Made by a program: the position numbers and the translations under genes. A DNA stretch of 10,200 nucleotides from Methanothrix sp. (GTDB taxonomy: Archaea; Halobacteriota; Methanosarcinia; Methanotrichales; Methanotrichaceae). Positions 1-6,258 of the stretch are shown here, piece by piece. How positions within the stretch are numbered: position 1 is the first letter of the stretch; each line of letters begins with the position of its first letter. The DNA lies in the NCBI GenBank assembly GCA_028682845.1, contig JAJRAT010000060.1:1-10200 (forward strand). Reading direction: 5' to 3'. The notes beneath the pieces are model-generated. The model had not been told where the DNA came from and made no database searches. It saw only the letters and a list, made by a program, of their open reading frames with translations.

Positions 1-935
1 CCGATCTGGGCCGCTGGTGGTCCATAATTGAGCAGTACGGTGTCTCCGTATTCTACACCGCACCCACCGCCATCAGAATGTTCATGAAGACCGGCGAGGC
101 CTTTGTAAAGAAGTTCGACCTGTCCACCATCAGAATTCTGGCATCTGTGGGCGAGCCACTCAACCCAGAAGCCTACATGTGGTACAGGAAGAACATAGGC
201 GCAGACCAGGCACCAATCATTGATACCTGGTGGCAGACTGAGACCGGATGCCACGTCATCGCCCCACTGGCCATGACCCCCGAGAAGCCCGGATCAGTTA
301 CCTTCCCGCTGCCCGGCATGAACACTGATATCTTTGACGAGGATGCCAACTCCGTGCCACTCGGCTTCGGCGGCAACATCGTCCAGAAGGCTCCCTGGCC
401 ATCCATGCTGCGTGCCTTCTTCAGAGATGAAGTCAGATACAAGAAAGAGTACTGGGACATGTACTGGCAGATCAAGCCCGGCACATACCTCGCTGGCGAC
501 AAGGCCACCCGCGACAAGGATGGCTACTGGTGGATCCAGGGCCGCATCGACGATGTGCTGAAGGTAGCTGGACACAGAATCTCCAACGCTGAGGTCGAGT
601 CCGCCGCAGTTTCTCACCCCAAGGTCGCAGAGGCAGCCGTTATCGGCCAGCCCGATGAGGTCAAGGGCGAGAAGATCGTGGCCTTCGTCATTCTCAGAGA
701 TGGCGTTGCCGAGTCCCCAGAGCTATCCAAGGAGATCTCCACCCACGTACGCAAGGTACTGGGCCCCGTCGCTTACCCCGACAAGGTCTACTTCGTCAAG
801 GATGTCCCCAAGACCAGATCCGGCAAGATCATGCGCCGTGTCATCAAGGCCAAGGCCCTTGGAAAGGAGACCGGAGACCTGTCCGCTCTGGCCAACCCAG
901 AATCTGTTGAGAACATCCCACGCATTGACCTGTAA
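1..935 (+). CDS. acs: Acetyl-CoA synthetase (AMP-forming), copy A, 3' part
   Basis: This enzyme activates acetate in the cytoplasm: acetate + ATP + CoA gives acetyl-CoA + AMP + PPi. In Methanothrix this is the entry step of aceticlastic methanogenesis. The frame is open from base 3, so the gene begins upstream of the window; about 310 C-terminal residues are present, roughly half of the usual length of about 650. Active-site motifs are canonical: SVGEPLN (from about 144), DTWWQTETG (from 222) with the second Trp that limits the pocket to acetate, AGD and [12 protein letters not shown] in the nucleotide and hinge region, and a C-terminal PKTRSGKIMRR (from 807) whose Lys is the catalytic and acetylation-regulated residue of the family. 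The stop is TAA at 933-935, followed closely by a T-run. It lies on the same strand as copy B, with pcm inverted between them. The family call is firm; the N-terminal half cannot be judged. Confidence 0.96.
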   Translation, partial: DLGRWWSIIEQYGVSVFYTAPTAIRMFMKTGEAFVKKFDLSTIRILASVGEPLNPEAYMWYRKNIGADQAPIIDTWWQTETGCHVIAPLAMTPEKPGSVTFPLPGMNTDIFDEDANSVPLGFGGNIVQKAPWPSMLRAFFRDEVRYKKEYWDMYWQIKPGTYLAGDKATRDKDGYWWIQGRIDDVLKVAGHRISNAEVESAAVSHPKVAEAAVIGQPDEVKGEKIVAFVILRDGVAESPELSKEISTHVRKVLGPVAYPDKVYFVKDVPKTRSGKIMRRVIKAKALGKETGDLSALANPESVENIPRIDL

Positions 936-952
936 GTGGGATTCACCCTCCC

Positions 953-959
953 TTTTTTT
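953..959 (+). terminator. T-run terminator after acs copy A
   Basis: Seven consecutive T residues begin 18 bp after the acs copy A stop codon, preceded by a C-rich stretch (CACCCTCCC). Archaeal RNA polymerase commonly terminates at such U-tracts without needing a hairpin, and I see no strong hairpin here. Termination at this site is inferred from the motif and its position. Confidence 0.5.
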
Positions 960-1083
960 AGCGGGCACACCGTCATTCCTGCCGAATCGATTCCAGGGGC
1001 AGACTTTTCGATGGCAGACTCTTGTATTGAAGGATTAATAGGTCCGCAAGCTCAATATTGATATTGGCGAAGTTTCCGGCACT

Positions 1084-1089
1084 AAAAAA
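1084..1089 (-). terminator. Candidate T-run terminator for pcm
   Basis: Six A on the + strand give a U6 tract on the minus strand about 47 nt beyond the pcm stop codon. The 936-1135 spacer is otherwise unremarkable, apart from several scattered GCACTT words between about 1078 and 1147, some of which reach into the last codons of pcm. No hairpin is evident. The call rests only on position and the tract. Confidence 0.3.
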
Positions 1090-1135
1090 TTCAGGCACTT
1101 TTCCTAAGCACTTGCTCCAGCAGCTATTCCGGCAC

Positions 1136-2083
1136 TTATTTTAGCACTTCTTCTTTGAATCCACGTTCGCCGATCAGGGGCACGAAGGCTACTCTCTTTT
1201 TGTCGTCTATGGCGTAGCTGTTCTCACCAGTTCTTGTTACCAGGCAAAGAGCTTGCACAATGCCGCCCACAGGAAGAATCATCTTTCCACCGATCTTCAA
1301 TTGCTGTTTGAGTGCTTCAGGAATTTGTGGCGCGCAAGCGGCTGCATTGATTCTGTCATATGGTGCATATTTCGGCAATCCGAGGCTTCCGTCGCCTTCA
1401 ATCACAATGACGTTGGTAACGCCCGCTCGTTTCAAGTTTTCTTTTTCTTGGACCGCTATTTCATGAATGCGCTCTATTGAGCAAACCTGCCCTTTCGGTC
1501 CCACCAGATTAGCTATTACAGCAGCATGATAGCCGCTTCCGCCACCAATATCCAGGACGCTCATGCCTTCCTGCAAATCCAGCAGATCGCACATCTTGGC
1601 TACGATGTCAGGCGAGGAAATAGTCTGGCCGAAGCCGATAGGCAACGGAGTATTATCATAAGCCTGCCTTCGTTGATCTGCTCGCACAAACAGCTCTCTT
1701 GGCACACTCATCATGGCGAAGATTGTGCGGTTACTGATTCTGCCAGTTAATCGCCCTGCCATTTGCTCCTTTTCTTGCGACATGTTTCTTCTGATTTCGT
1801 TTAGATGATCATTGCCGGCATGGGATGAATCGATATGGGATGAATCGATATGGGATGAATCGATATGGGATGAATCGATATGGGATGAATCGATATGTGA
1901 AGAACCAATATATGAAGAATTTATATTTGAGGAAATATCATCCTCCTTATCGGATTTCGCGGAGTAATCCTGAGCATCAACATTATTTTGTTGTTCAATG
2001 TCTTTGGCCTCGATAATGGTCGGCTGAATCATAAAGGAGGTCATCATTAAAGAACATATTAATAATTGTATATATTTTTTCAT
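1136..2083 (-). CDS. pcm: Protein-L-isoaspartate O-methyltransferase with signal peptide and HIDSS repeats
   Basis: The C-terminal part, from about residue 101, is a full PCMT domain that uses S-adenosylmethionine to methylate L-isoaspartyl residues in damaged proteins and starts their repair. Visible marks are SVPRELFV, GQTISSPDIV (about 152-161), the SAM-binding loop VLDIGGGSGYH (about 176-186) and a C-terminal ERGF. In front of it lie about 100 extra residues: a signal-peptide-like start (KK, then a hydrophobic stretch, possible cleavage after IIEA at 26), an acidic, Ser/Asn-rich linker, and five perfect HIDSS repeats (63-87) flanked by decayed ones. I chose ATG at 2083 because it gives a normal signal peptide and has a GAGG 12 nt upstream; ATG 2101 and GTG 2104 are in frame but have no Shine-Dalgarno site. 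Ordinary PCMTs are about 210-220 residues and cytosolic. The gene is AT-richer than its neighbours, which hints at separate ancestry. Family certain; export is inferred. Confidence 0.9.
   Translation of the reverse strand: MKKYIQLLICSLMMTSFMIQPTIIEAKDIEQQNNVDAQDYSAKSDKEDDISSNINSSYIGSSHIDSSHIDSSHIDSSHIDSSHIDSSHAGNDHLNEIRRNMSQEKEQMAGRLTGRISNRTIFAMMSVPRELFVRADQRRQAYDNTPLPIGFGQTISSPDIVAKMCDLLDLQEGMSVLDIGGGSGYHAAVIANLVGPKGQVCSIERIHEIAVQEKENLKRAGVTNVIVIEGDGSLGLPKYAPYDRINAAACAPQIPEALKQQLKIGGKMILPVGGIVQALCLVTRTGENSYAIDDKKRVAFVPLIGERGFKEEVLK
1821..1940 (-). repeat. 15-bp tandem repeat inside pcm (HIDSS pentapeptides)
   Basis: Five perfect head-to-tail copies of a 15-bp unit (+ strand TGGGATGAATCGATA) run from 1821 to 1895. 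About three decayed copies follow to about 1940, with substitutions such as TGTGAAGAACCAATA. The period is a whole number of codons, so the minus strand reads HIDSS repeatedly, with SSYIG and SSNIN in the decayed units. The unit contains ATCGAT. Perfect identity at the DNA level suggests recent expansion by slippage. The copy number probably varies between strains. Confidence 0.95.
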
Positions 2084-2183
2084 ATTGTCATCATCCCTCA
2101 TCACTCTTTTACGAGTTTAGCACCATTGCGATTCCCTTGGATTATCCTTATGTTCTATTGCATCAAAATATTCACAGGAATAG

Positions 2184-2191
2184 CTTAAATA
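2184..2191 (-). promoter_or_regulatory. TATA-like box for pcm
   Basis: Read leftward, the sequence is AGAAAG-TATTTAAG: a purine-rich BRE-like stretch followed by a TATA-like octamer. It would put the transcription start near 2160 and give a leader of about 75 nt before ATG 2083. It matches the archaeal pattern only loosely, and such words are frequent in this AT-rich stretch. The second leftward candidate at 2283-2290 competes with it. Confidence 0.3.
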
Positions 2192-2280
2192 CTTTCTGAA
2201 AAAATTCATATTGCATAAAAGCGGGTCGACGGCAGTCTTTTGCCCAAAAGTCGCAAAGGAGCTATTATAGTATTCTCATT

Positions 2281-2291
2281 TGGATATAAAT
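2281..2291 (-). promoter_or_regulatory. Leftward TATA candidate, mirror of the acs box
   Basis: Read on the minus strand this is ATTTATATCCA, the same 11 bases that occur on the + strand at 2419-2429 around the acs copy B TATA candidate. If used, it would start a leftward transcript near 2258 with a pcm leader of about 175 nt. The shared core may mean a common promoter type or a paired binding site. It is a motif-only call. Confidence 0.3.
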
Positions 2292-2335
2292 GTTTTGATG
2301 AAGATTTTAGATAAAAAAGATTATAATTTGACAAA

Positions 2336-2486
2336 TCATCAAATAATTCTAGCTCAAACGACCATTAAGAATGTTTAGCTTTAAAATCAAATATATCATC
2401 ATAATTAGAACGCGACAAATTTATATCCAGATAATGAGACTAAAATTAGATGTTAAAAAGGCATTTGAATATTCATCATAATTTAG
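2336..2486 (+). repeat. Three spaced direct repeats, TCATCA(A/T)AATT..AG
   Basis: Related words occur three times on the same strand: TCATCAAATAATTCTAG at 2336-2352, TCATCATAATTAG at 2396-2408 and TCATCATAATTTAG at 2473-2486. The last two differ by a single inserted T. Starts are 60 and 77 bp apart, on both sides of the rightward TATA candidate. Repeated words like this around a promoter can be binding sites for a regulator, but the AT-rich composition makes chance similarity a real alternative. Confidence 0.4.
2419..2429 (+). promoter_or_regulatory. TATA candidate for acs copy B
   Basis: The core TTTATATC at 2420-2427, preceded by CGACAAA, resembles an archaeal TATA box with an upstream A-rich BRE. 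It would place the transcription start near 2450 and give a leader of roughly 105 nt that begins just before the 12-bp inverted repeat at 2459. It is the best match to the archaeal consensus upstream of acs copy B. The assignment is by motif only. Confidence 0.4.
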
Positions 2487-2523
2487 TACGAAGAAATAAG
2501 AATGATATTGGATTCAAATGCCT
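2459..2523 (+). promoter_or_regulatory. 12-bp perfect inverted repeat in the acs copy B leader
   Basis: The arms AGGCATTTGAAT (2459-2470) and ATTCAAATGCCT (2512-2523) are exact reverse complements, separated by 41 bp. In RNA they would form a 12-bp stem whose base lies 19 nt upstream of the Shine-Dalgarno-like AAGGCGAT (2543-2550) and 32 nt upstream of the start codon. As DNA, the centre-to-centre spacing of 53 bp, about five helical turns, could also suit paired regulator binding. No known riboswitch class is recognised. Confidence 0.55.
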
Positions 2524-2555
2524 AATAAATTGCAAAAAATGCAAGGCGATTTAAA

Positions 2556-4529
2556 ATGGCTGATGAAAAATCGGAAAAATCTGTTCCAACCCTTGATCAG
2601 GGTCTGTATTATCCACCCAAAGATCTCGTAGATAACTCCAATGTCATGGCCTGGATGAAGAAGAAGGGCCTGAAGACCGAGCAGGAGATGCGTGCCTGGA
2701 CCAGCAAGAACTACATCGAGTTCTGGGATGAGATGGCCAAGACCTATGCAGATTGGTTTGCACCCTACAAGCAGACCGTGCAGTGGAAGGCCCCCAATGG
2801 GTCCTGGTTCGTGGGCGGCAAGATCAATGTGGCCTACAACGCCGTTGACAGGCATGCCCATACCTGGAGACGCAACAAGCTGGCCTACATCTTTGTCGGA
2901 GAGCCGGTGGGCGATGTGCGCCAGATCACCTACTACGAGCTTTACCGTGAGGTCAACAAGTTCGCCAATGCGTTGCTGAAGATGGGCATCAAGAAGGGCG
3001 ACCGCGTGGGCATGTACCTGCCCATGATCCCGGAGCTGCCCATCGCCATGCTCGCTTGCGCCAAGATCGGAGCCGTGCATGTAGTGGTATTCTCAGGATT
3101 CTCCGCGGGAGCCGTGCGGGACCGCCTGGAAGACAGCGAGCCGAAGGTTCTCATCACCTGCGACGGCTCTTACCGACGCGGCAAGCCTCTTGCCACCAAG
3201 CCCCAGGCCGACGAGGCCATTGCAGGCTTAAAGTGCATCCAGAAGGTAGTAGTGGTAAAGAGGAACGGCCAGGAGACGCCCATGACCGAGGGGCGCGATG
3301 TCTGGTGGAATGACTTCGTTGCAGGCCAGTCCGGAAGCTGTGAGACCGTGGCTATGGATTCTTCTGATCCTCTGTTCATCCTCTACACAGCCGGAGCCGC
3401 AGGCAAGCCCAAGGGCATCGTGCACACTCACGGCGGAATTTCCGTCGGACCGGCGTTCACCACGTCCTGGGTCTTCGATATCAAGGATACCGATGTCTAC
3501 TGGTCGACAGCCGATATCGGATGGATCACCGGCCACTCTTACATCGCCTACGGGCCGCTGTGCCTGGGTGCGACGAGCGTCATGTACGAGGGATCGCCCG
3601 ACTATCCGGACTTTGGGCGCTGGTTCAAGATCATCGAGGACTACGGCGTGTCCGTCATCTACACTGCACCCACAGCCATCAGGATGTTCATGAACGAGGG
3701 ACCGGCATGGCCCCAGAAGTACGACCTATCCACGGTTCGGCTCATGGGCTCCGTCGGCGAAGCTATGAACCCCGATGCCTTCGTCTGGTGGAGACGCTAC
3801 GTGGGCGGCGGTTTTGCACCCATCATGGATACCTGGTTCCAGAGCGAGACCGGCGCACAGGTTATTGCACCTCTGCCCATCACGCCTCTCAAGCCCGGCT
3901 CCCCCAGCTTCCCCTTGCCAGGATATAACGTCGAAGTCGTCGACGACAACGGCGCGCCCGTGGCAGCGGAACAGGTGGGCAACATCATCATGACCACTCC
4001 CTGGCCATCCATCCTCAAAGAGGTCTACAAGGACCCGGCCAAGTACAACGAGACCTACTGGGCAACATTCCCCGGCAAGTATCTCTCCGGAGACAAGGCT
4101 CGCGTGGACAAGGACGGATATATCTGGGCTCTGGGCCGCGGCGACGATGTCCTGAAGGTTGCAGGCCACAGGATCTCCAATGCCGAGGTTGAGGCGTCCG
4201 CCGAGAAGCACCCGGCCGTGGCCGCAGCAGCCGTCATCGGCAAGCCGGACAAGGTAAAGGGCGAGAACATCGTGGTGTTCGCAGTCCTGAAGGCCGGCAG
4301 CAACGCAGACGCCAATTTGCAGAAGGATATCAAGAACTTCGTGCGAAAGACCCTGGGTCCCATCGCCATTCCCTCGGATGTCATATTTGTAGCGGATATC
4401 CCCAAGAACAAGGCAGGAAAGCCGGTGCGCCAGCTCATCAAGGCCAAGGCGCTCGGTCAGGCGCTCGGCGATACTTCCAGCGTTGCCAACCCGAAGGCTC
4501 TCGACGGAATCCCGCTCATCACCAAGTGA
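2556..4529 (+). CDS. acs: Acetyl-CoA synthetase paralogue, copy B, with altered active-site motifs
   Basis: A complete AMP-forming acetyl-CoA synthetase-family protein of 657 residues, the usual length. ATG 2556 is preceded by a weak AAGGCGAT five nt away. The N-terminal domain contains [16 protein letters not shown] and [28 protein letters not shown] and the C-terminal SGD (Asp513), [13 protein letters not shown] (Arg528, Arg539) are conserved. Several core motifs deviate: the phosphate-binding loop reads [10 protein letters not shown] (278-287) instead of TSG(S/T)TGKPKG; GEPIN is GEAMN (401-405); DTWWQTETG is DTWFQSETG (425-433), so Phe428 replaces the Trp that limits the pocket to acetate; and PKTRSGKIMRR is [11 protein letters not shown] (616-626), keeping catalytic Lys622. 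Copy A upstream is canonical at every one of these sites it covers. Copy B may be a functional synthetase with changed kinetics or acyl range, or a decaying paralogue. Fold certain, substrate not. Confidence 0.93.
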   Translation: MADEKSEKSVPTLDQGLYYPPKDLVDNSNVMAWMKKKGLKTEQEMRAWTSKNYIEFWDEMAKTYADWFAPYKQTVQWKAPNGSWFVGGKINVAYNAVDRHAHTWRRNKLAYIFVGEPVGDVRQITYYELYREVNKFANALLKMGIKKGDRVGMYLPMIPELPIAMLACAKIGAVHVVVFSGFSAGAVRDRLEDSEPKVLITCDGSYRRGKPLATKPQADEAIAGLKCIQKVVVVKRNGQETPMTEGRDVWWNDFVAGQSGSCETVAMDSSDPLFILYTAGAAGKPKGIVHTHGGISVGPAFTTSWVFDIKDTDVYWSTADIGWITGHSYIAYGPLCLGATSVMYEGSPDYPDFGRWFKIIEDYGVSVIYTAPTAIRMFMNEGPAWPQKYDLSTVRLMGSVGEAMNPDAFVWWRRYVGGGFAPIMDTWFQSETGAQVIAPLPITPLKPGSPSFPLPGYNVEVVDDNGAPVAAEQVGNIIMTTPWPSILKEVYKDPAKYNETYWATFPGKYLSGDKARVDKDGYIWALGRGDDVLKVAGHRISNAEVEASAEKHPAVAAAAVIGKPDKVKGENIVVFAVLKAGSNADANLQKDIKNFVRKTLGPIAIPSDVIFVADIPKNKAGKPVRQLIKAKALGQALGDTSSVANPKALDGIPLITK

Positions 4530-4540
4530 GCGGATTCAAA

Positions 4541-4563
4541 TCTTTTTTGGCCTTTATTTTTTT
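4541..4563 (+). terminator. Double T-run terminator after acs copy B
   Basis: Two U-tracts, six T at 4543-4548 and seven T at 4557-4563, begin 14 nt beyond the acs copy B stop codon. Tandem U-tracts are a typical archaeal 3' end. The rest of the convergent spacer to 4787 is AT-rich and holds no gene that I can support. Confidence 0.5.
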
Positions 4564-4731
4564 GGACTATGTATTTTGGATTATGCTTTACAAAATAGTA
4601 TTCCATTTTCCTTTGATTTTCGTTAAATTTCTTTGCTATTCAACAAAAAAATAGCATCAAGCCTACAGTCACAGGATTTAGCTTTTTTGTTTTTCCAGAT
4701 TTAGTTTAGTGTTCCCTAATCCAGCTTTCTC

Positions 4732-4737
4732 AAAAAA
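4732..4737 (-). terminator. Candidate T-run terminator for the AhpD-like gene
   Basis: Six A on the + strand make a U6 tract on the minus strand about 50 nt after the AhpD-like stop codon. A second tract of seven lies at 4645-4651. Either could end the leftward transcript, possibly the whole mmp operon, since I see no clear U-tract between mmp7 and the AhpD-like gene. Confidence 0.35.
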
Positions 4738-4787
4738 TTTCCTGAATCAGTCGTTTGATTTGCATAAATTTCGATGGACCCGGAGTT

Positions 4788-5237
4788 TTATTCTTTGCCC
4801 CTGTGTATCTCGCAGGCCTCGCTGTTGATCTCGCAGACACGGCAGACCTCTCGCTCCTCATCCAGGTGGCGCGTGGCCGTGGCCAGCACCGATGCATTGA
4901 CCAGGTTCCCGGCCAGGAAAATGGCGGCTGCAATCTGGTCGTCCGGTATTCCCAGGTTGGATGCAATTCTGATATGCAGCTTCAGGCAGTGGCTGCACCT
5001 CATGGCTGCAGAGACAGCCACCGATATCAGCTCGACGGTCTTGGGGTCCAGGTTCGAGCTTCGCAAAATGGCGTTGTTGTGCAGGATCTTGGTGATAAGG
5101 ATCTCTGGATTGTCCTTCATGAACGAAAAGACATACGGGACCTCACCATAGGCGCTCTCAACGGACTTCAGGATCTCTTCGGCGGACTTTTCCTTGCCCT
5201 TCACCAAAATAGCATCAAGCTCATCTTCAAAGCTCAT
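4788..5237 (-). CDS. AhpD/carboxymuconolactone decarboxylase-family protein with Cys-rich tail
   Basis: A small helical protein of 149 residues in the AhpD-like superfamily. The sequence shows the full redox signature E-x11-C-x2-C-x3-H (Glu69, Cys81, Cys84, His88), which in AhpD supports thiol peroxide reduction through a disulfide; so a peroxidase or disulfide-relay role is more likely than decarboxylation. An unusual tail, C-x2-C-x6-C-x2-H (132-145), could bind a metal or an iron-sulfur cluster. Start: GTG 5246, ATG 5240 and ATG 5237 are all in frame; the Shine-Dalgarno AGGGTGA (5249 to 5243) overlaps the GTG and sits 2 nt from the first ATG but 5 nt from the second, so I prefer 5237. It is the last gene on the strand of the mmp operon, about 95 bp after mmp7, and may be cotranscribed. 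The substrate is unknown. Confidence 0.85.
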   Translation of the reverse strand: MSFEDELDAILVKGKEKSAEEILKSVESAYGEVPYVFSFMKDNPEILITKILHNNAILRSSNLDPKTVELISVAVSAAMRCSHCLKLHIRIASNLGIPDDQIAAAIFLAGNLVNASVLATATRHLDEEREVCRVCEINSEACEIHRGKE

Positions 5238-5334
5238 CATTTTCACCCTTCAACCCGGCAAAAGCCTGTGCAGTTCGTGCTTCACTTTCATCACGCTGCC
5301 GGCCACTTTCGCTAAATATTATTCGGACCGGGCT

Positions 5335-6258
5335 TTAGAAGACATACCCGGTCTCGGAAGCTGGCAATATTCTCACAAGTATATAGTCCTTCATGTGAGA
5401 TGGCCTGATGGTGGCAATCTCGCCGAGCGTGACACCCTCATCAAAGGTTACAGCTTTTACCGCATCCTTGTAGCGCTCGTAAGGCAGCTTGACCCGCACG
5501 CCGCCCAGGTTGAGGGCGATCGGCAGCGGCGAATACGAGTACTCCGCGTCGGGCACCTGCTCGCGAACAGCGTCCATCACGCGGGGAGGAGATGTGGTGA
5601 GAGGATCTTTGGTGATATCCGCACGGGTCTTGTCCAGCGCTCTCCCCACTGATTCAACAATGTGGTCAAGGGTGCCGATCTCCGTTGCCTTCCTGGCCCG
5701 GTGGGCCACGCGACCGATAGACGGCACGTACTCGAAGGCATAAGGCAGTTCGCTCTTGGCCATCTCCGGACCGCCTGTGACCACGACCGGCACCGTGATG
5801 TTGCGGTAGAGGCTCTCCTTTTTGCGAATGCACTCGCGGAAGTTGCCGAAGATGAAGACCGCTGCATCGTGCTCGTTGATGAGGGCCGTCTCGTACTCGT
5901 TGATCTGGGCGATCTCCCGGCCCACACCGCGCGCGAGACCCATCATGTTCGTCTTGGAGCCGTGGCGGCGCAAATATTCGGCAATATCGCAGGCAGTGTG
6001 CGGCAGATGATGGATGGCCAATGTCGGCGTCACAACCGCCACCTCGGTTCCAGCCAGCGGCGCTCGCACCAGTTCACCGCGCAGCTCTTTGATCAGAGCC
6101 TCCAGGACCGATTTGTCCTCGGACGGAATCAGGATGAGAAGGATGACCTCGCTTTGCGTCACATTCTTTTGCAGAACGTATCCGCCCAGGTCCTCTACCA
6201 GCTCGACGACCAGGTCGTGCTTGTACAGACCTCCGGTAAACATCACAGGCTCAAGCAT
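5335..6258 (-). CDS. mmp7: Methanogenesis marker protein 7, MCR activation complex component
   Basis: A 307-residue cytoplasmic protein that matches the Mmp7 family in length and character. Members occur only in archaea with methyl-coenzyme M reductase, and Mmp7 has been found with McrC, Mmp3, Mmp17 and ATPase A2 in the component that activates MCR by reducing its nickel F430. Landmarks are MFTGGLYKHD at the start, a P-rich VTPTLAIHHLPHTACDIAEYLRRHGSK region, VFIFGNFRECIRKK, and VVTGGPE. There are only two cysteines, Cys90 and Cys143, each in a conserved-looking block; they are the obvious candidates for cluster ligands. The start codon overlaps the mmp17 stop by 8 bp, and a GGGAGATG Shine-Dalgarno precedes it, so translation is probably coupled. 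The gene follows mmp17 directly, matching the physical association of their products. The exact chemistry of each subunit is not visible from sequence. Confidence 0.9.
   Translation of the reverse strand: MLEPVMFTGGLYKHDLVVELVEDLGGYVLQKNVTQSEVILLILIPSEDKSVLEALIKELRGELVRAPLAGTEVAVVTPTLAIHHLPHTACDIAEYLRRHGSKTNMMGLARGVGREIAQINEYETALINEHDAAVFIFGNFRECIRKKESLYRNITVPVVVTGGPEMAKSELPYAFEYVPSIGRVAHRARKATEIGTLDHIVESVGRALDKTRADITKDPLTTSPPRVMDAVREQVPDAEYSYSPLPIALNLGGVRVKLPYERYKDAVKAVTFDEGVTLGEIATIRPSHMKDYILVRILPASETGYVF

Larger units (their letters stand above)
2105..2555. other. AT-rich divergent intergenic region between pcm and acs copy B
   Basis: About 450 bp with no credible gene, much richer in A+T than the flanking acs genes. 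It must hold the start signals for pcm (leftward) and acs copy B (rightward). I see TATA-like boxes in both directions, an 11-bp inverted pair (2281-2291 and 2419-2429) that includes two of them, three spaced direct repeats of a TCATCA-AATT-AG word, and a 12-bp inverted repeat just before the acs copy B ribosome-binding site. These are listed separately. Confidence 0.8.

Noticed and set aside
1821..1940. Short tandem units considered as a CRISPR array
   Set aside because: Units are 15 bp, directly adjacent with no spacers, and in frame within pcm; this is a coding minisatellite.
2237..2250. CTTTT-GCCC-AAAAG hairpin in the spacer
   Set aside because: Only five base pairs, mostly A-T, and the flanking bases do not pair; too weak to call a terminator or an operator.
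4648..5220. 15-nt exact match AAAATAGCATCAAGC at 4648-4662 and again at 5206-5220, inside the AhpD-like gene
   Set aside because: The flanks do not match, the word is AT-rich, and a 15-nt match somewhere in 10 kb is not strong evidence for a repeat or antisense pairing.
4755..5315. 186-residue + strand open frame opposite the AhpD-like gene
   Set aside because: The minus-strand frame carries a complete AhpD redox signature, so this one is its complement.
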